Shown in pieces: positions 8,796-17,417 of a stretch of DNA of 64,000 bases. The notes below the pieces were generated by a model, which did no database searches, had not been told where the DNA came from, and saw nothing but the letters and a program-made list of their open reading frames with translations. Position numbers and translations under genes: made by a program. Origin of the DNA: Chryseobacterium sp. MFBS3-17 (GTDB taxonomy: Bacteria > Bacteroidota > Bacteroidia > Flavobacteriales > Weeksellaceae); NCBI RefSeq assembly GCF_020687745.1, contig NZ_JAJEWK010000006.1, forward strand, positions 124,001 through 188,000, in the 5' to 3' direction. Numbering within the stretch: position 1 is the stretch's first letter; each line of letters opens with the position of its first letter.

Positions 8796-10718
8796 ATGAA
8801 GCAAATATTTTTATGCTGTTTAACATTTATTTCGGCCGCTGTTTTTGCCCAAAATGCCCATGCAGACCACAGTCAGCTCGTGGCAAAGGAAGCAAAATCG
8901 CATGCGTATAAAATGCCTATCGGAAATGTGAATCCTAACACGCTTAACTATGATTTACGTTATCAGCGGCTGGATCTGATGCTGAATCCCGAAATGTACC
9001 AGATCAGCGGGAGTGTGACCTCGCATTTTATTCCCAATGCACCTGCGGCCGATATTTATTTTGACCTCACTACACAACTTACCGTCTCCCAGGTCACCCA
9101 TCATGGAAATCCCGTAGGGTTTCAGCAGTTGCCCGGAAATGAAGTCCGGGTATTATTTCATGCGCCGCTGGCGCCCAATGTGCTGGACTCGCTGACCATT
9201 CACTACTCCGGAGCACCGGCTATGGGTCAGAACGCATTTACCACCACTACACAGAATTCCGTCGCAGTACTTTCTACGCTTTCGGAACCCTATGGTGCAC
9301 AAGACTGGTTTCCCACCAAGCAAAGCCTTAATGATAAAATAGAAAAGTTTGATTTTAAAATCAATACTCCGGCGCAATATCATGTGGCAGCAAATGGTAC
9401 CCTGATGTCTGAAACCAACCTGCCCAACAACCGAAAACTTACCTTCTGGCGTACCCAGTATCCTATGGCAGCGTATCTGGCCGCTCTGGCCATCACCAAT
9501 TTTGACAAGACCACGGACGCGATTGGCAATCCGCCTTTTCCCTTTATCAACTATGTGTACCCGTCCACTACGGCAGACGCGGCAGAGATGGCCAATATAG
9601 AATGGACAAAACAAGCCATGACGTTATTCGAAACGCATTTTGGTCCTTATCCCTTCCGGAATGAGAAGTACGGGCACATGCAGTTTAGTTATGGCGGCGG
9701 CATGGAACATCAGACCATGTCCTCCATGGGATTCTTTTCCAGACAACTCATTGCTCATGAACTGGCTCACCAGTGGTTTGGAGACAAGGTGACCTGCGGC
9801 GCCTGGAATGATATCTGGCTGAATGAAGGTTTTGCCACTTTCGGCGAACATCTGGTCAATGAAAAATTGCTGATGAATCACAATCAGTTCATGAATTATC
9901 TGATGGGCCAGAAAGATTTCATTACCACGCTCCCTGGCGGAAGTTCTTATGTGGCCGATGCCAATCTTACCAGTGTAAATGCAATCTTCAACAGCAGACT
10001 GAGTTATGCAAAAGGCGGATACATTGTCCGGATGATGAAGTGGGTGCTCACAGACCCCGTGTTTTATCAGGCCATACAGGATTATCATCAAAGACCGGAA
10101 CTGGCCTATAATTATGTGCGCACGGCAGATCTTCAGACCTCACTGATGACTTCTACCGGCGTGGATTTTACTGAATTCTTCAATGACTGGGTGTATGGCC
10201 AGGGCTATCCTACCTATGACATCCGCTGGAAACAGGCTCCCGATCAAACGCTTATTCTGAAAGCGTCTCAGACCCAGAGTCACGCATCTGTTTCCTTTTT
10301 TGAAATGCCACTGCCGATCAGGGTGAATGGTGCTGGCGGACAGGTGGTATATCTGCGTCCGCAGCATACGGCAAATGATCAGTATTTCACGGCTCCGGTG
10401 AATTTCCAGGTGACCTCGGTTGAGTTCAATTACAATCATGATATTCTGGAAAAAAATTCCACAGTAACTCTTGACAATACCCTTGCTGCACAGGAAATAA
10501 GTGCTGATGCAGTAAGTCTCTATCCTGTTCCTGCAGGGAATGAATTGTTCTTCCGCGGTGTGAGCAGAAAAGCAGATTTCCGCATCTATTCTGCAGATGG
10601 TAAACTGGTAAAAGCCGGGACTTATATTCCAGAAAAAGCCATTCCGGTTTCAGAACTGACGCCCGGGAATTATGTGATTTCCATCACAGGGCGCAACTTT
10701 AAATTTACAAAGAAGTAA
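8796..10718 (+). CDS. M1-family metallopeptidase with T9SS sorting domain
   Basis: This is a secreted zinc aminopeptidase. A signal peptide (MKQIFLCCLTFISAAVFAQ) precedes an M1 N-terminal beta domain. The zinc site HELAHQW starts at H321, and the third ligand lies in WLNEGFATF 18 residues later. The last 75 residues (from about SADAVSLYPVPAGNELFF, ending GNYVISITGRNFKFTKK) are a type-A Por/T9SS C-terminal sorting domain, so the protein should cross the outer membrane and be released or anchored. At 640 residues it is shorter than the second M1 enzyme of this window, which lacks the sorting domain. Monocistronic, just after a terminator. Confidence 0.92.
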   Translation: MKQIFLCCLTFISAAVFAQNAHADHSQLVAKEAKSHAYKMPIGNVNPNTLNYDLRYQRLDLMLNPEMYQISGSVTSHFIPNAPAADIYFDLTTQLTVSQVTHHGNPVGFQQLPGNEVRVLFHAPLAPNVLDSLTIHYSGAPAMGQNAFTTTTQNSVAVLSTLSEPYGAQDWFPTKQSLNDKIEKFDFKINTPAQYHVAANGTLMSETNLPNNRKLTFWRTQYPMAAYLAALAITNFDKTTDAIGNPPFPFINYVYPSTTADAAEMANIEWTKQAMTLFETHFGPYPFRNEKYGHMQFSYGGGMEHQTMSSMGFFSRQLIAHELAHQWFGDKVTCGAWNDIWLNEGFATFGEHLVNEKLLMNHNQFMNYLMGQKDFITTLPGGSSYVADANLTSVNAIFNSRLSYAKGGYIVRMMKWVLTDPVFYQAIQDYHQRPELAYNYVRTADLQTSLMTSTGVDFTEFFNDWVYGQGYPTYDIRWKQAPDQTLILKASQTQSHASVSFFEMPLPIRVNGAGGQVVYLRPQHTANDQYFTAPVNFQVTSVEFNYNHDILEKNSTVTLDNTLAAQEISADAVSLYPVPAGNELFFRGVSRKADFRIYSADGKLVKAGTYIPEKAIPVSELTPGNYVISITGRNFKFTKK

Positions 10719-10781
10719 ACCAAATACACCCATTTAGACAAGGTTTTTTCTTATTTTAGCAATTCTAAAAATTAAGTAATA

Positions 10782-11975
10782 ATGATTTCTAAAAATTATC
10801 TGGAACAACTTCAGAACGAGCTGAATAATATTAAAAACGACGGCCTGTATAAAACAGAGCGCATCATTACCTCACAGCAATCTGCAGAGATTGAAGCGAA
10901 CGGTAAAAAACTTCTGAATTTTTGTGCCAATAATTACCTGGGTCTGTCAAATGATCCGGAAGTAATCAAAGCATCCCAGGATATGATAGCCAGTCATGGC
11001 TACGGAATGTCTTCTGTTCGTTTTATTTGTGGAACTCAGGATATTCACAAAGAACTGGAAGAGAAAATTTCCAAATTTTTGGGTATGGAAGATACCATTT
11101 TGTATGCCGCATGTTTTGATGCCAATGGCGGGGTTTTCGAACCGTTGTTCGGCGAGCAGGATGCCATTATTTCAGATGAACTGAATCATGCATCCATTAT
11201 AGACGGGGTGCGGTTATGCAAAGCGGCGCGCTACAGATATAAAAATAACAATATGGCGGATCTGGAGGCTCAGCTGATTGCTGCTTCAGAAAAGAACCAC
11301 CGTTTTAAAATCATCGTGACCGATGGTGTTTTTTCCATGGACGGAATCGTAGCAGACCTGAAAGGCGTTTGTGACCTTGCCGATAAGTATGATGCACTGG
11401 TCATGGTAGATGATTCCCATGCTACAGGTTTCATCGGGAAAACCGGTCGCGGAACCCATGAAGCCAGTGGCGTGATGGGCAGAGTGGATATCATCACTTC
11501 TACGCTGGGCAAGGCCTTGGGTGGTGCTCTGGGTGGATTTACCTCTGGTAAGAAAGAAATTATTGAGATGTTGAGACAGCGGTCCAGACCCTATCTGTTT
11601 TCCAACTCGCTTGCTCCCGGTATTGTAGGTGCAGCCATCAAAGTGCTGGATATGATTTCTGATGATACCACGAAACGTGACCGTGTCATGGAAAATGCAG
11701 AATATTTCAGAACCCAGATGAAAGCAAAAGGATTTGATATTCCTGATGGCGATGCGGCCATTGTTCCGGTAATGCTATACGATGCCAAACTCTCTCAGCA
11801 GATGGCAGAAAAACTGATGGATGAAGGGATTTACGTTATCGGATTCTTCTACCCGGTAGTGCCGAAGGAAAAAGCACGGATCAGAGTTCAGCTTTCCGCA
11901 GCACATACCCGCGCGCATCTGGATCAGGCCATCGCGGCATTTGAAAAAGTAGGAAAGGAATTAGGCGTGATTTAA
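10782..11975 (+). CDS. kbl: Glycine C-acetyltransferase (2-amino-3-ketobutyrate CoA ligase)
   Basis: This PLP-dependent alpha-oxoamine synthase cleaves 2-amino-3-ketobutyrate with CoA to glycine and acetyl-CoA, the second step of threonine degradation. The protein has 397 residues. It contains the AONS signatures [11 protein letters not shown] near the N-terminus, [15 protein letters not shown] (about 210) and the PLP lysine in [13 protein letters not shown] (about 244). No threonine dehydrogenase gene is adjacent in this window. A closely related enzyme such as serine palmitoyltransferase is a less likely alternative, given the near-canonical Kbl sequence. Confidence 0.92.
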   Translation: MISKNYLEQLQNELNNIKNDGLYKTERIITSQQSAEIEANGKKLLNFCANNYLGLSNDPEVIKASQDMIASHGYGMSSVRFICGTQDIHKELEEKISKFLGMEDTILYAACFDANGGVFEPLFGEQDAIISDELNHASIIDGVRLCKAARYRYKNNNMADLEAQLIAASEKNHRFKIIVTDGVFSMDGIVADLKGVCDLADKYDALVMVDDSHATGFIGKTGRGTHEASGVMGRVDIITSTLGKALGGALGGFTSGKKEIIEMLRQRSRPYLFSNSLAPGIVGAAIKVLDMISDDTTKRDRVMENAEYFRTQMKAKGFDIPDGDAAIVPVMLYDAKLSQQMAEKLMDEGIYVIGFFYPVVPKEKARIRVQLSAAHTRAHLDQAIAAFEKVGKELGVI

Positions 11976-12000
11976 TTTTTTTACCGTTAAAACCAACAGA

Positions 12001-12037
12001 AGTTGGCCGGATGACAAACATTCAGCCAACTTTTTTT
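12001..12037 (+). terminator. Terminator after kbl
   Basis: AGTTGGC at 12001-12007 pairs with GCCAACT at 12025-12031, and a run of seven Ts follows. An inner ATG/CAT pair shortens the loop. Confidence 0.75.
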
Positions 12038-12040
12038 AAT

Positions 12041-12048
12041 TATATTTG
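12041..12048 (+). promoter_or_regulatory. -7 box TATATTTG before the hemJ-gldFG unit
   Basis: TAnnTTTG match 16 bp before the ATG at 12065 and directly behind the kbl terminator. Confidence 0.6.
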
Positions 12049-12064
12049 CAGCTAAAATTTTAGG

Positions 12065-12610
12065 ATGCTTTACCTGATTTTAAAGGCCGTTCACATTATT
12101 TTTATGGTCAGCTATTTTGCCGGACTTTTCTATCTGGTGAGGTTGTTTGTCTATTATAAAGATACAGATGATTTTGCCAATGAAAAACAAATCATCCTCC
12201 GTGAGCAGTATGTTTTCATGCTCCGCAGATTGTGGAACATCATCCTGGCACCGGCGGGTATCATCATGCTTCTGAGCGGGATTACACTCATTATCCTGAA
12301 TCCCGGGCTGCTGAAATCTCCCTGGTTTCATCTGAAACTGACTTTCCTGTTGGGGCTTGCGGCGTACCACTTATGGTCATGGAAGAAGGTTTTGCAAATC
12401 AGGAACCTGAGCGGATTGTCTTTGCCCATTGCCAATATCAAACTCAGACAAGCCAATGAAATTGCAACATTCATCTTGTTCTTGGTGGTCTTTACGGTAA
12501 TTCTGAAGGCCTCCGTACTCACATACTGGTGGCAACTCGTGGCCGGATTTGTGATTCTGGTGGTTTTGATTATGATGATTGTAAAAATTGTGAATAAAAA
12601 CAAAAAATAA
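12065..12610 (+). CDS. CopD/HemJ-family membrane protein
   Basis: This inner-membrane protein of 181 residues has about five helices. The N-terminal run KAVHIIFMVSYFAGLFYLVR and the segment WFHLKLTFLLGLAAYHLW match HemJ, the oxygen-independent protoporphyrinogen IX oxidase of many bacteria; the conserved histidine (H10) and the HLK pair are present. HemJ would act late in heme synthesis. The CopD superfamily also contains copper-resistance proteins, so HemJ is the better but not the certain reading. It lies 39 bp before gldF and may share its transcript. Confidence 0.75.
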   Translation: MLYLILKAVHIIFMVSYFAGLFYLVRLFVYYKDTDDFANEKQIILREQYVFMLRRLWNIILAPAGIIMLLSGITLIILNPGLLKSPWFHLKLTFLLGLAAYHLWSWKKVLQIRNLSGLSLPIANIKLRQANEIATFILFLVVFTVILKASVLTYWWQLVAGFVILVVLIMMIVKIVNKNKK

Positions 12611-12649
12611 CCGGAGAACCCTCAGTGGTATTTCCGGATCCCTTGAACT

Positions 12650-13378
12650 ATGACAGCAATATTTAAAAAAGAACTGTGGAATTTTTTTGGAAACTGGAGT
12701 GCATGGATCATCATTGCGGCCTTTGGTTTGATCGGGACGCTGTTCCTGTTCTTCTTTGAAAATGATTTTAATATTTTCGACATCGGAAGTGCTACTTTGC
12801 AAAGCTACTTTGTACTGGCTCCCTGGTTGCTCATGTTCATCATACCTGCTATTTCCATGCGGTCACTGGCAGAGGAACAACAGGCCGGGACTTTGCAATG
12901 GCTTTTTGCGCAGCCGGTACGGATTTCAGAGATTGTGCTGGGCAAGTTTTTTGCCGTATGGGTAGTGGGGATTTTGTGTCTGCTGCCATCACTGATCTAT
13001 CTGTACACCGTTTACGTTTTGGGTGTTCCGGCAGGAAACATTGATCTGGGTGCCACCCTGGGGAGTTATTTCGGAATGGTGATTCTGATTGCCGTATTTG
13101 CTGCGGTAGGTATTCTGGCGTCTTCATTATCTCAGAATCAGATTATGGCCTATTTGCTGGGTGTTTTTATGTGCTTTATTCTGTATTTTGGTATTGAACA
13201 GCTGGCAAGTTATAAATTACTTGGCGGTGCAGATTATATCTTGTCGGGTCTCGGGTTTTATCAGCATTTTATCGGATTTACGCGGGGACTTATTGATCTT
13301 CGGGATGTGTGTTATTTCCTTCTGGTTATTGGCATAAGCTTGTATTTATCGGTCACTTTTGTTAAACGTAAAAAGTAA
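12650..13378 (+). CDS. gldF: Gliding motility ABC transporter permease GldF
   Basis: This is an ABC-2-type permease that forms, with GldG and the ATPase GldA, a transporter needed for gliding in some Bacteroidota. The 242-residue protein starts with TAIFKKELWNFFGNWSAW. It has six hydrophobic segments and the conserved MRSLAEEQQAGTLQWLFAQP stretch of ABC-2 permeases. It is followed directly by gldG (10 bp between stop and ATG), which is decisive for naming. The ATPase gene is not in this window. Presence of gldFG does not by itself prove that the organism glides. Confidence 0.9.
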   Translation: MTAIFKKELWNFFGNWSAWIIIAAFGLIGTLFLFFFENDFNIFDIGSATLQSYFVLAPWLLMFIIPAISMRSLAEEQQAGTLQWLFAQPVRISEIVLGKFFAVWVVGILCLLPSLIYLYTVYVLGVPAGNIDLGATLGSYFGMVILIAVFAAVGILASSLSQNQIMAYLLGVFMCFILYFGIEQLASYKLLGGADYILSGLGFYQHFIGFTRGLIDLRDVCYFLLVIGISLYLSVTFVKRKK

Positions 13379-13388
13379 TTTGAATCCC

Positions 13389-15044
13389 ATGAAAAAGAAG
13401 AATATTCTCTATGTTATTTTGGCTGTTATTCTGGTGCTGGGAGTAGCCGGTATATTCTCATTCCGGTTAGACCTCACTCAGGAAAAACGGTACACACTGT
13501 CAGAATCTTCAGAAAAAGTCATCCGTTCTGTGAAGAAACCGTTGATGGTAGAAGTGTACCTGGACGGTGATTTTCCGGCCAGTTTCAAGCAATTACAAAA
13601 CGAAACCCGCTTTATGCTGCAGGAATTCCGGAAGATGAATTCTAATATTGACTTTAAATTTATAGACCCCGTCAAAACCAAAATGCCCCAGGACACGCTG
13701 ATGGCGATGGGCATGGAACCCTCTGTTCTGCCGGATTTTAAAGACGGCGAAGTGCGGCAGATTGTCATGTATCCCTATGCAGTGCTGAAATATGAAGATT
13801 TTGGCAGTTCTATACCGCTCATCATTAACCAATCCGGGATTGATGCGGGAGAACAGTTGCAGAAATCTATTGAAAGTCTGGAATACAGCCTGGTGTCGAA
13901 TATAAAGGATATTATTCAGGATGAAAGAAAAAATGTAGGTATTCTGGTCAATCATGATGAACTGAGACCGGAAGCGTTTCAGGGATTCATGCAGATGACC
14001 ATGGAGAATTATAACACCGGACCGGTTATTCCTGAACTGGGAGATGAACTGTCTGAAGCAGATTTGCCGAAACTGAAACAGATGCAGGCGCTGGTAATTG
14101 CCAAACCGCGCAAGCCTTTTACCGACCAGGAAAAAGTGGTGCTGGATCAGTATATGATGAACGGCGGCCGTACACTGTGGATGATTGATGCAGTGAATGC
14201 AGAGATGGACACGCTTTTTCAGTCCAGAAAAATCATGGCTTATCCGATGGAGAATAATCTGAATGATTTTTTCTTCAATTACGGAATCCGGATCAACCCG
14301 GGACTGGTGAAGGACATGAAAAAATCTGCACTCATCCGTATTGTTTCCGGAGAAGTGGCCGGTAACCCCCAGTATAGCTCCTTTTTATGGCCTTATTTTC
14401 CATTGGGCATCGCCGAAACCAACCATGCGATTACGAAAAATATCAACCCTGTAAAATTTGAGTTCCCTACCGCTATTGACACCCTGGGAAGACCCGGCCT
14501 CAAAACTCACGTGCTGTTTGAAAGCAGTGACCGAACCTCAGTAAAACAGGTTCCGAATTACGTTTCCCTTTCAGAAATCGTGCGTACAGATTCTGTGGCC
14601 GCAGATGAAAAGCCTTCGGCACCCAAAATTTTTGCAGTAGCGGTGGAAGGAAAGTTCAAATCTGCATACGCCACCAGAAGTGAGGCAAATAGCTTCCCGG
14701 ATTTCAAAAAAGAAAGTGAGCACAACAGAATGATTGTAATCTCCGACGGCGACATAGGCCGGAATCAGATCGTGAAAGGCCAGCCTTTGCCCCTTGGCGA
14801 GGATTTACTCACCGGACAAACCTATGGCAATGAACAGTTTCTGCGTAATGCACTGGATTATTTGCTGGATGATGCTAATCTGATTGAACTGCGAAACCGC
14901 AACATAGAAGCCAGATTGCTGGACAGACAGCGCGTAAATGACGAAAGAACCAATTGGCAATGGTTCAATCTGCTGTTGCCACTGGGCATTACCGCCGCAT
15001 TCGGAGGCTTGTTTTTCTGGCTCAGAAAGCGGAAGTTTTCCTGA
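13389..15044 (+). CDS. gldG: Gliding motility ABC transporter component GldG
   Basis: This partner of GldF has one N-terminal anchor (MKKKNILYVILAVILVLG), a large periplasmic region and a C-terminal helix (WFNLLLPLGITAAFGGLFFWL) with a basic tail RKRKFS. The ATG at 13389 is preferred over the in-frame TTG at 13359, which would overlap the end of gldF. The 551 residues match GldG, including the DLTQEKRYTLSESS stretch typical of the family. The gene ends convergently with a DUF4268 gene 6 bp away, with no obvious terminator between them. Confidence 0.92.
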   Translation: MKKKNILYVILAVILVLGVAGIFSFRLDLTQEKRYTLSESSEKVIRSVKKPLMVEVYLDGDFPASFKQLQNETRFMLQEFRKMNSNIDFKFIDPVKTKMPQDTLMAMGMEPSVLPDFKDGEVRQIVMYPYAVLKYEDFGSSIPLIINQSGIDAGEQLQKSIESLEYSLVSNIKDIIQDERKNVGILVNHDELRPEAFQGFMQMTMENYNTGPVIPELGDELSEADLPKLKQMQALVIAKPRKPFTDQEKVVLDQYMMNGGRTLWMIDAVNAEMDTLFQSRKIMAYPMENNLNDFFFNYGIRINPGLVKDMKKSALIRIVSGEVAGNPQYSSFLWPYFPLGIAETNHAITKNINPVKFEFPTAIDTLGRPGLKTHVLFESSDRTSVKQVPNYVSLSEIVRTDSVAADEKPSAPKIFAVAVEGKFKSAYATRSEANSFPDFKKESEHNRMIVISDGDIGRNQIVKGQPLPLGEDLLTGQTYGNEQFLRNALDYLLDDANLIELRNRNIEARLLDRQRVNDERTNWQWFNLLLPLGITAAFGGLFFWLRKRKFS

Positions 15045-15050
15045 TGATCA

Positions 15051-15479
15051 TTAAACATCTTTGATGAAGTCTTCGTACTCGTAATAAAAGAGTTCGAAGG
15101 CTTCCATTTTTTGGACAAAAAATTCAAAGATTTCCTGCCACGTATTCTTATTGAAGACGGAGACGTTTTCCAGAGTCACCCAGATTCTTGAAATGACTTT
15201 CCCGTTTTCCAGCGTGTAGAATTCATCTTTAGAAAACTCACCAATGTACGCTTGAAGCATATCTTCCAGCGACCAGATTTTTTCATAATAGGCGTTCCGG
15301 AACAGTTCATCTTTCATTTCAATGTCCAGGGAAACCTCGGCTTTTTTGTGGTCTGCCGAGAATTTAAATGCCATATCCTTGATTTTTGTGTTGTACAGCA
15401 GCCATTTTCGGGGAAAGCTTTTGCCGAAAGCCGTCCAGAATTCCTGTTTGATTTGTCGTGCTTCTTCTTTTGAAAACAT
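15051..15479 (-). CDS. DUF4268 domain protein
   Basis: This cytosolic protein of 142 residues has no signal peptide or membrane helix and is rich in aromatic and acidic residues. The opening segment KEEARQIKQEFWTAFGKSFP and the phrase KWLLYNTKIKD are characteristic of the DUF4268 family, whose function is unknown. The gene is convergent with gldG and stands alone. Confidence 0.75.
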   Translation of the reverse strand: MFSKEEARQIKQEFWTAFGKSFPRKWLLYNTKIKDMAFKFSADHKKAEVSLDIEMKDELFRNAYYEKIWSLEDMLQAYIGEFSKDEFYTLENGKVISRIWVTLENVSVFNKNTWQEIFEFFVQKMEAFELFYYEYEDFIKDV

Positions 15480-15554
15480 AGAAATGAATTTGGTTCTCTG
15501 CGACGAACTTACGCATTATTTTGATGCACCGTCCGGTTTTTTCTGCTGATTTTG

Positions 15555-15562
15555 TATTTTTG
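15555..15562 (+). promoter_or_regulatory. -7 box TATTTTTG
   Basis: TAnnTTTG match 23 bp before the ATG of the monooxygenase-fold gene. No -33 TTG at proper spacing. Confidence 0.5.
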
Positions 15563-15585
15563 CCCACAAATAAACTGTTGGCCTT

Positions 15586-15879
15586 ATGAAAAATCTGCAC
15601 ATAGTTGCGCTGTTCCGGTTCAAAGAAAATGATCTGATGGATGCGCTTGAACTTTTAAAGAAACTGGTGATAGAAACCCGCAGGGAAGAAGGTTGTCTGC
15701 AGTATGATCTGGTGGAAGACAATGAGAATAAAGGCGTGTTTTTTATTACCGAACTTTGGGAGAGTGATGAATTACATTACCGCCACAGCACTTCTGAGCA
15801 TCTGCAATATTTCCGTATTCAGGCTCAGCCTATGATGGCCCGGCAAACAGAAGTCTATAAGGGCTATAAGACATTTTAA
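15586..15879 (+). CDS. Antibiotic biosynthesis monooxygenase (ABM) fold protein
   Basis: This small cytosolic ferredoxin-like alpha/beta barrel protein of 97 residues belongs to the ABM/YgiN superfamily of putative quinol monooxygenases. Family marks are REEGCLQYDL (36-45), the ELWES segment and the terminal EVYKGYKTF. Members act on quinols or are of unknown function; the substrate is not evident. It ends at a bidirectional hairpin shared with lipB on the other strand. Confidence 0.8.
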   Translation: MKNLHIVALFRFKENDLMDALELLKKLVIETRREEGCLQYDLVEDNENKGVFFITELWESDELHYRHSTSEHLQYFRIQAQPMMARQTEVYKGYKTF

Positions 15880-15882
15880 ACC

Positions 15883-15913
15883 AAAAAAGAGCAGATTTCT
15901 ACTGCTCTTTTTC
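15883..15913. terminator. Bidirectional terminator between the ABM gene and lipB
   Basis: AAAAAGAGCAG / CTGCTCTTTTT form an 11-bp stem with a 7-nt loop. A-runs and T-runs on both sides let it serve both strands. The lipB stop codon (15899-15901) sits inside the loop. Confidence 0.85.
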
Positions 15914-16630
15914 TATTGTTGCTTCAAAAACTTCGGTGAAGTGTTTCTGAATTGTAAGTTTCAGTTCTTCTGTTTCTTCTGAGGTAAATTCCCGTTCCAG
16001 TTCACGTTTCAGGGAAGTTACAGATTTATCCCGGATTCCGCAGGGAATGATATATTCAAAATACCGAAGATCGGTGTTTACATTCAGTGCAAAACCGTGC
16101 ATGGTGACCCATTTGGATGTTTTCACGCCCATGGCACAGATTTTCCGGGCGTAAGGTTTGCCCACATCCAGCCAGACTCCGGTTTCCCCTTCGCTGCGTT
16201 CGCCCTGTAGACCGTATTCTGCAATGGTGCGGATGATCACTTCTTCCAGGTTCCGCATGTACAGGTGAATGTCTGATTTGAAATTGTCCAGATCCAGTAC
16301 CGGATAACCCACAATCTGCCCGAATCCGTGATAGGTAATGTCGCCCCCGCGGTTGGTTTTTACAAATGTAGCGTTGATGTCTTTTAGCTTCTGCTCATTG
16401 GCCAGCATATTTTGCTCATCTCCGGATTTTCCCAGCGTGTACACATGCGGATGCTCCACAAAGAGAAGGTAATTAGGTGTTTCTTCATAGATCCCGTCGG
16501 TACGGTCACGGTTATTCAGCTTCAGGTCTATGATTTCCTGCATCAGCTTCTGTTGATATTCAAATGCCGGCATATAGTCCATAAGGCCAAGGTCGCGGAA
16601 AAGCAGGGTTTTATTTTGTGTAGTAGTCAT
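15899..16630 (-). CDS. lipB: Octanoyltransferase LipB
   Basis: Transfers octanoyl groups from ACP to lipoyl-dependent enzymes, the first committed step of lipoate synthesis. Family motifs are FVEHPHVYTLGKSGD, TNRGGDITYHGFGQIVGYPV (about 104-123), the catalytic lysine in the KICAMGVK segment (about 178) and MHGFALNVN. The ATG at 16630 (TTTQNKTLLFRDLG) gives a 243-residue protein; the earlier in-frame codon at 16660 would add ten residues without homology support. It follows pabA by 51 bp on the same strand. Confidence 0.94.
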   Translation of the reverse strand: MTTTQNKTLLFRDLGLMDYMPAFEYQQKLMQEIIDLKLNNRDRTDGIYEETPNYLLFVEHPHVYTLGKSGDEQNMLANEQKLKDINATFVKTNRGGDITYHGFGQIVGYPVLDLDNFKSDIHLYMRNLEEVIIRTIAEYGLQGERSEGETGVWLDVGKPYARKICAMGVKTSKWVTMHGFALNVNTDLRYFEYIIPCGIRDKSVTSLKRELEREFTSEETEELKLTIQKHFTEVFEATIEKEQ

Positions 16631-16681
16631 GTGATATTTTTGAAGGTCAAATTTAAGCATAATTTACCATGCAATGAATAG

Positions 16682-17248
16682 CTAATAGCACAGAAAGTTA
16701 GCCAGGATCTGTTTTCCTGCCGGTGTGAGGACGCTTTCCGGATGATATTGTACGCCGTGTACATCGTATATTTTATGTTGCAAAGACATGATCATACCCT
16801 CGTCATCTACCGAAGTTACTTCCAGAACATCAGGGAAACCGGCCGTATTCACCGCCCAGCTGTGGTACCGCCCGGCTTCAATCGTTTCCGGCAGGCCACG
16901 CAGCAGTTTACAATCTTTGATCCGGTGTGTGGGGGTGGCCACGCCATGATAGATTTTCCTGAGGTTCACCAGGCTGCCACCGAAAGCCTCGGCAATGGCC
17001 TGCTGTCCCAGACACACACCCAGAATGGATTTTACCGGGGCATACCTTTTAATTACATCCAATAAAATTCCTGCTTCAGAAGGCACTCCGGGCCCCGGCG
17101 ACAGAATAATCTTCTGAAAAGCACCGGCCTCTTCCAGAGAGATTTCATCATTCTTGGCCACCACTACATGATCTCCGGCAATTTCCCGGGTAAGTTGCAC
17201 CAGATTGTAGGTGAAACTGTCGTAATTATCCAGAATCAGAATTTTCAT
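16682..17248 (-). CDS. pabA: Aminodeoxychorismate/anthranilate synthase glutaminase subunit
   Basis: This class I glutamine amidotransferase delivers ammonia to a chorismate-using partner for p-aminobenzoate/folate or for tryptophan. LDNYDSFTYNL opens the protein. The nucleophile Cys is in LGVCLGQQAIAEAFGG (about 80), and the His-Glu pair is in YHPES near the C-terminus. With 188 residues it is a stand-alone subunit. PabA and TrpG cannot be separated by sequence alone; no trp or pabB genes are adjacent. lipB is immediately downstream. Confidence 0.88.
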   Translation of the reverse strand: MKILILDNYDSFTYNLVQLTREIAGDHVVVAKNDEISLEEAGAFQKIILSPGPGVPSEAGILLDVIKRYAPVKSILGVCLGQQAIAEAFGGSLVNLRKIYHGVATPTHRIKDCKLLRGLPETIEAGRYHSWAVNTAGFPDVLEVTSVDDEGMIMSLQHKIYDVHGVQYHPESVLTPAGKQILANFLCY

Positions 17249-17367
17249 TCCGCAAAAGTATAAAAAAGAACTGCTCAGAATGCGGATTTGATTCCGGAAG
17301 ACACAAATTGTGCCATGCGCTGCGCCTCAGGATTTATATTCCTGCTTAAAGCTTGATTTTTACCACC

Positions 17368-17395
17368 TTGGTATGGTGAAAATTCATTAAATTTG
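17368..17395 (+). promoter_or_regulatory. Promoter TTG-N17-TAAATTTG before lysS
   Basis: TTG at 17368-17370 and TAAATTTG at 17388-17395, 17 bp apart; 22 bp to the ATG. Confidence 0.7.
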
Positions 17396-17417
17396 CAATC
17401 TTAAAAAAAGCTACAAA

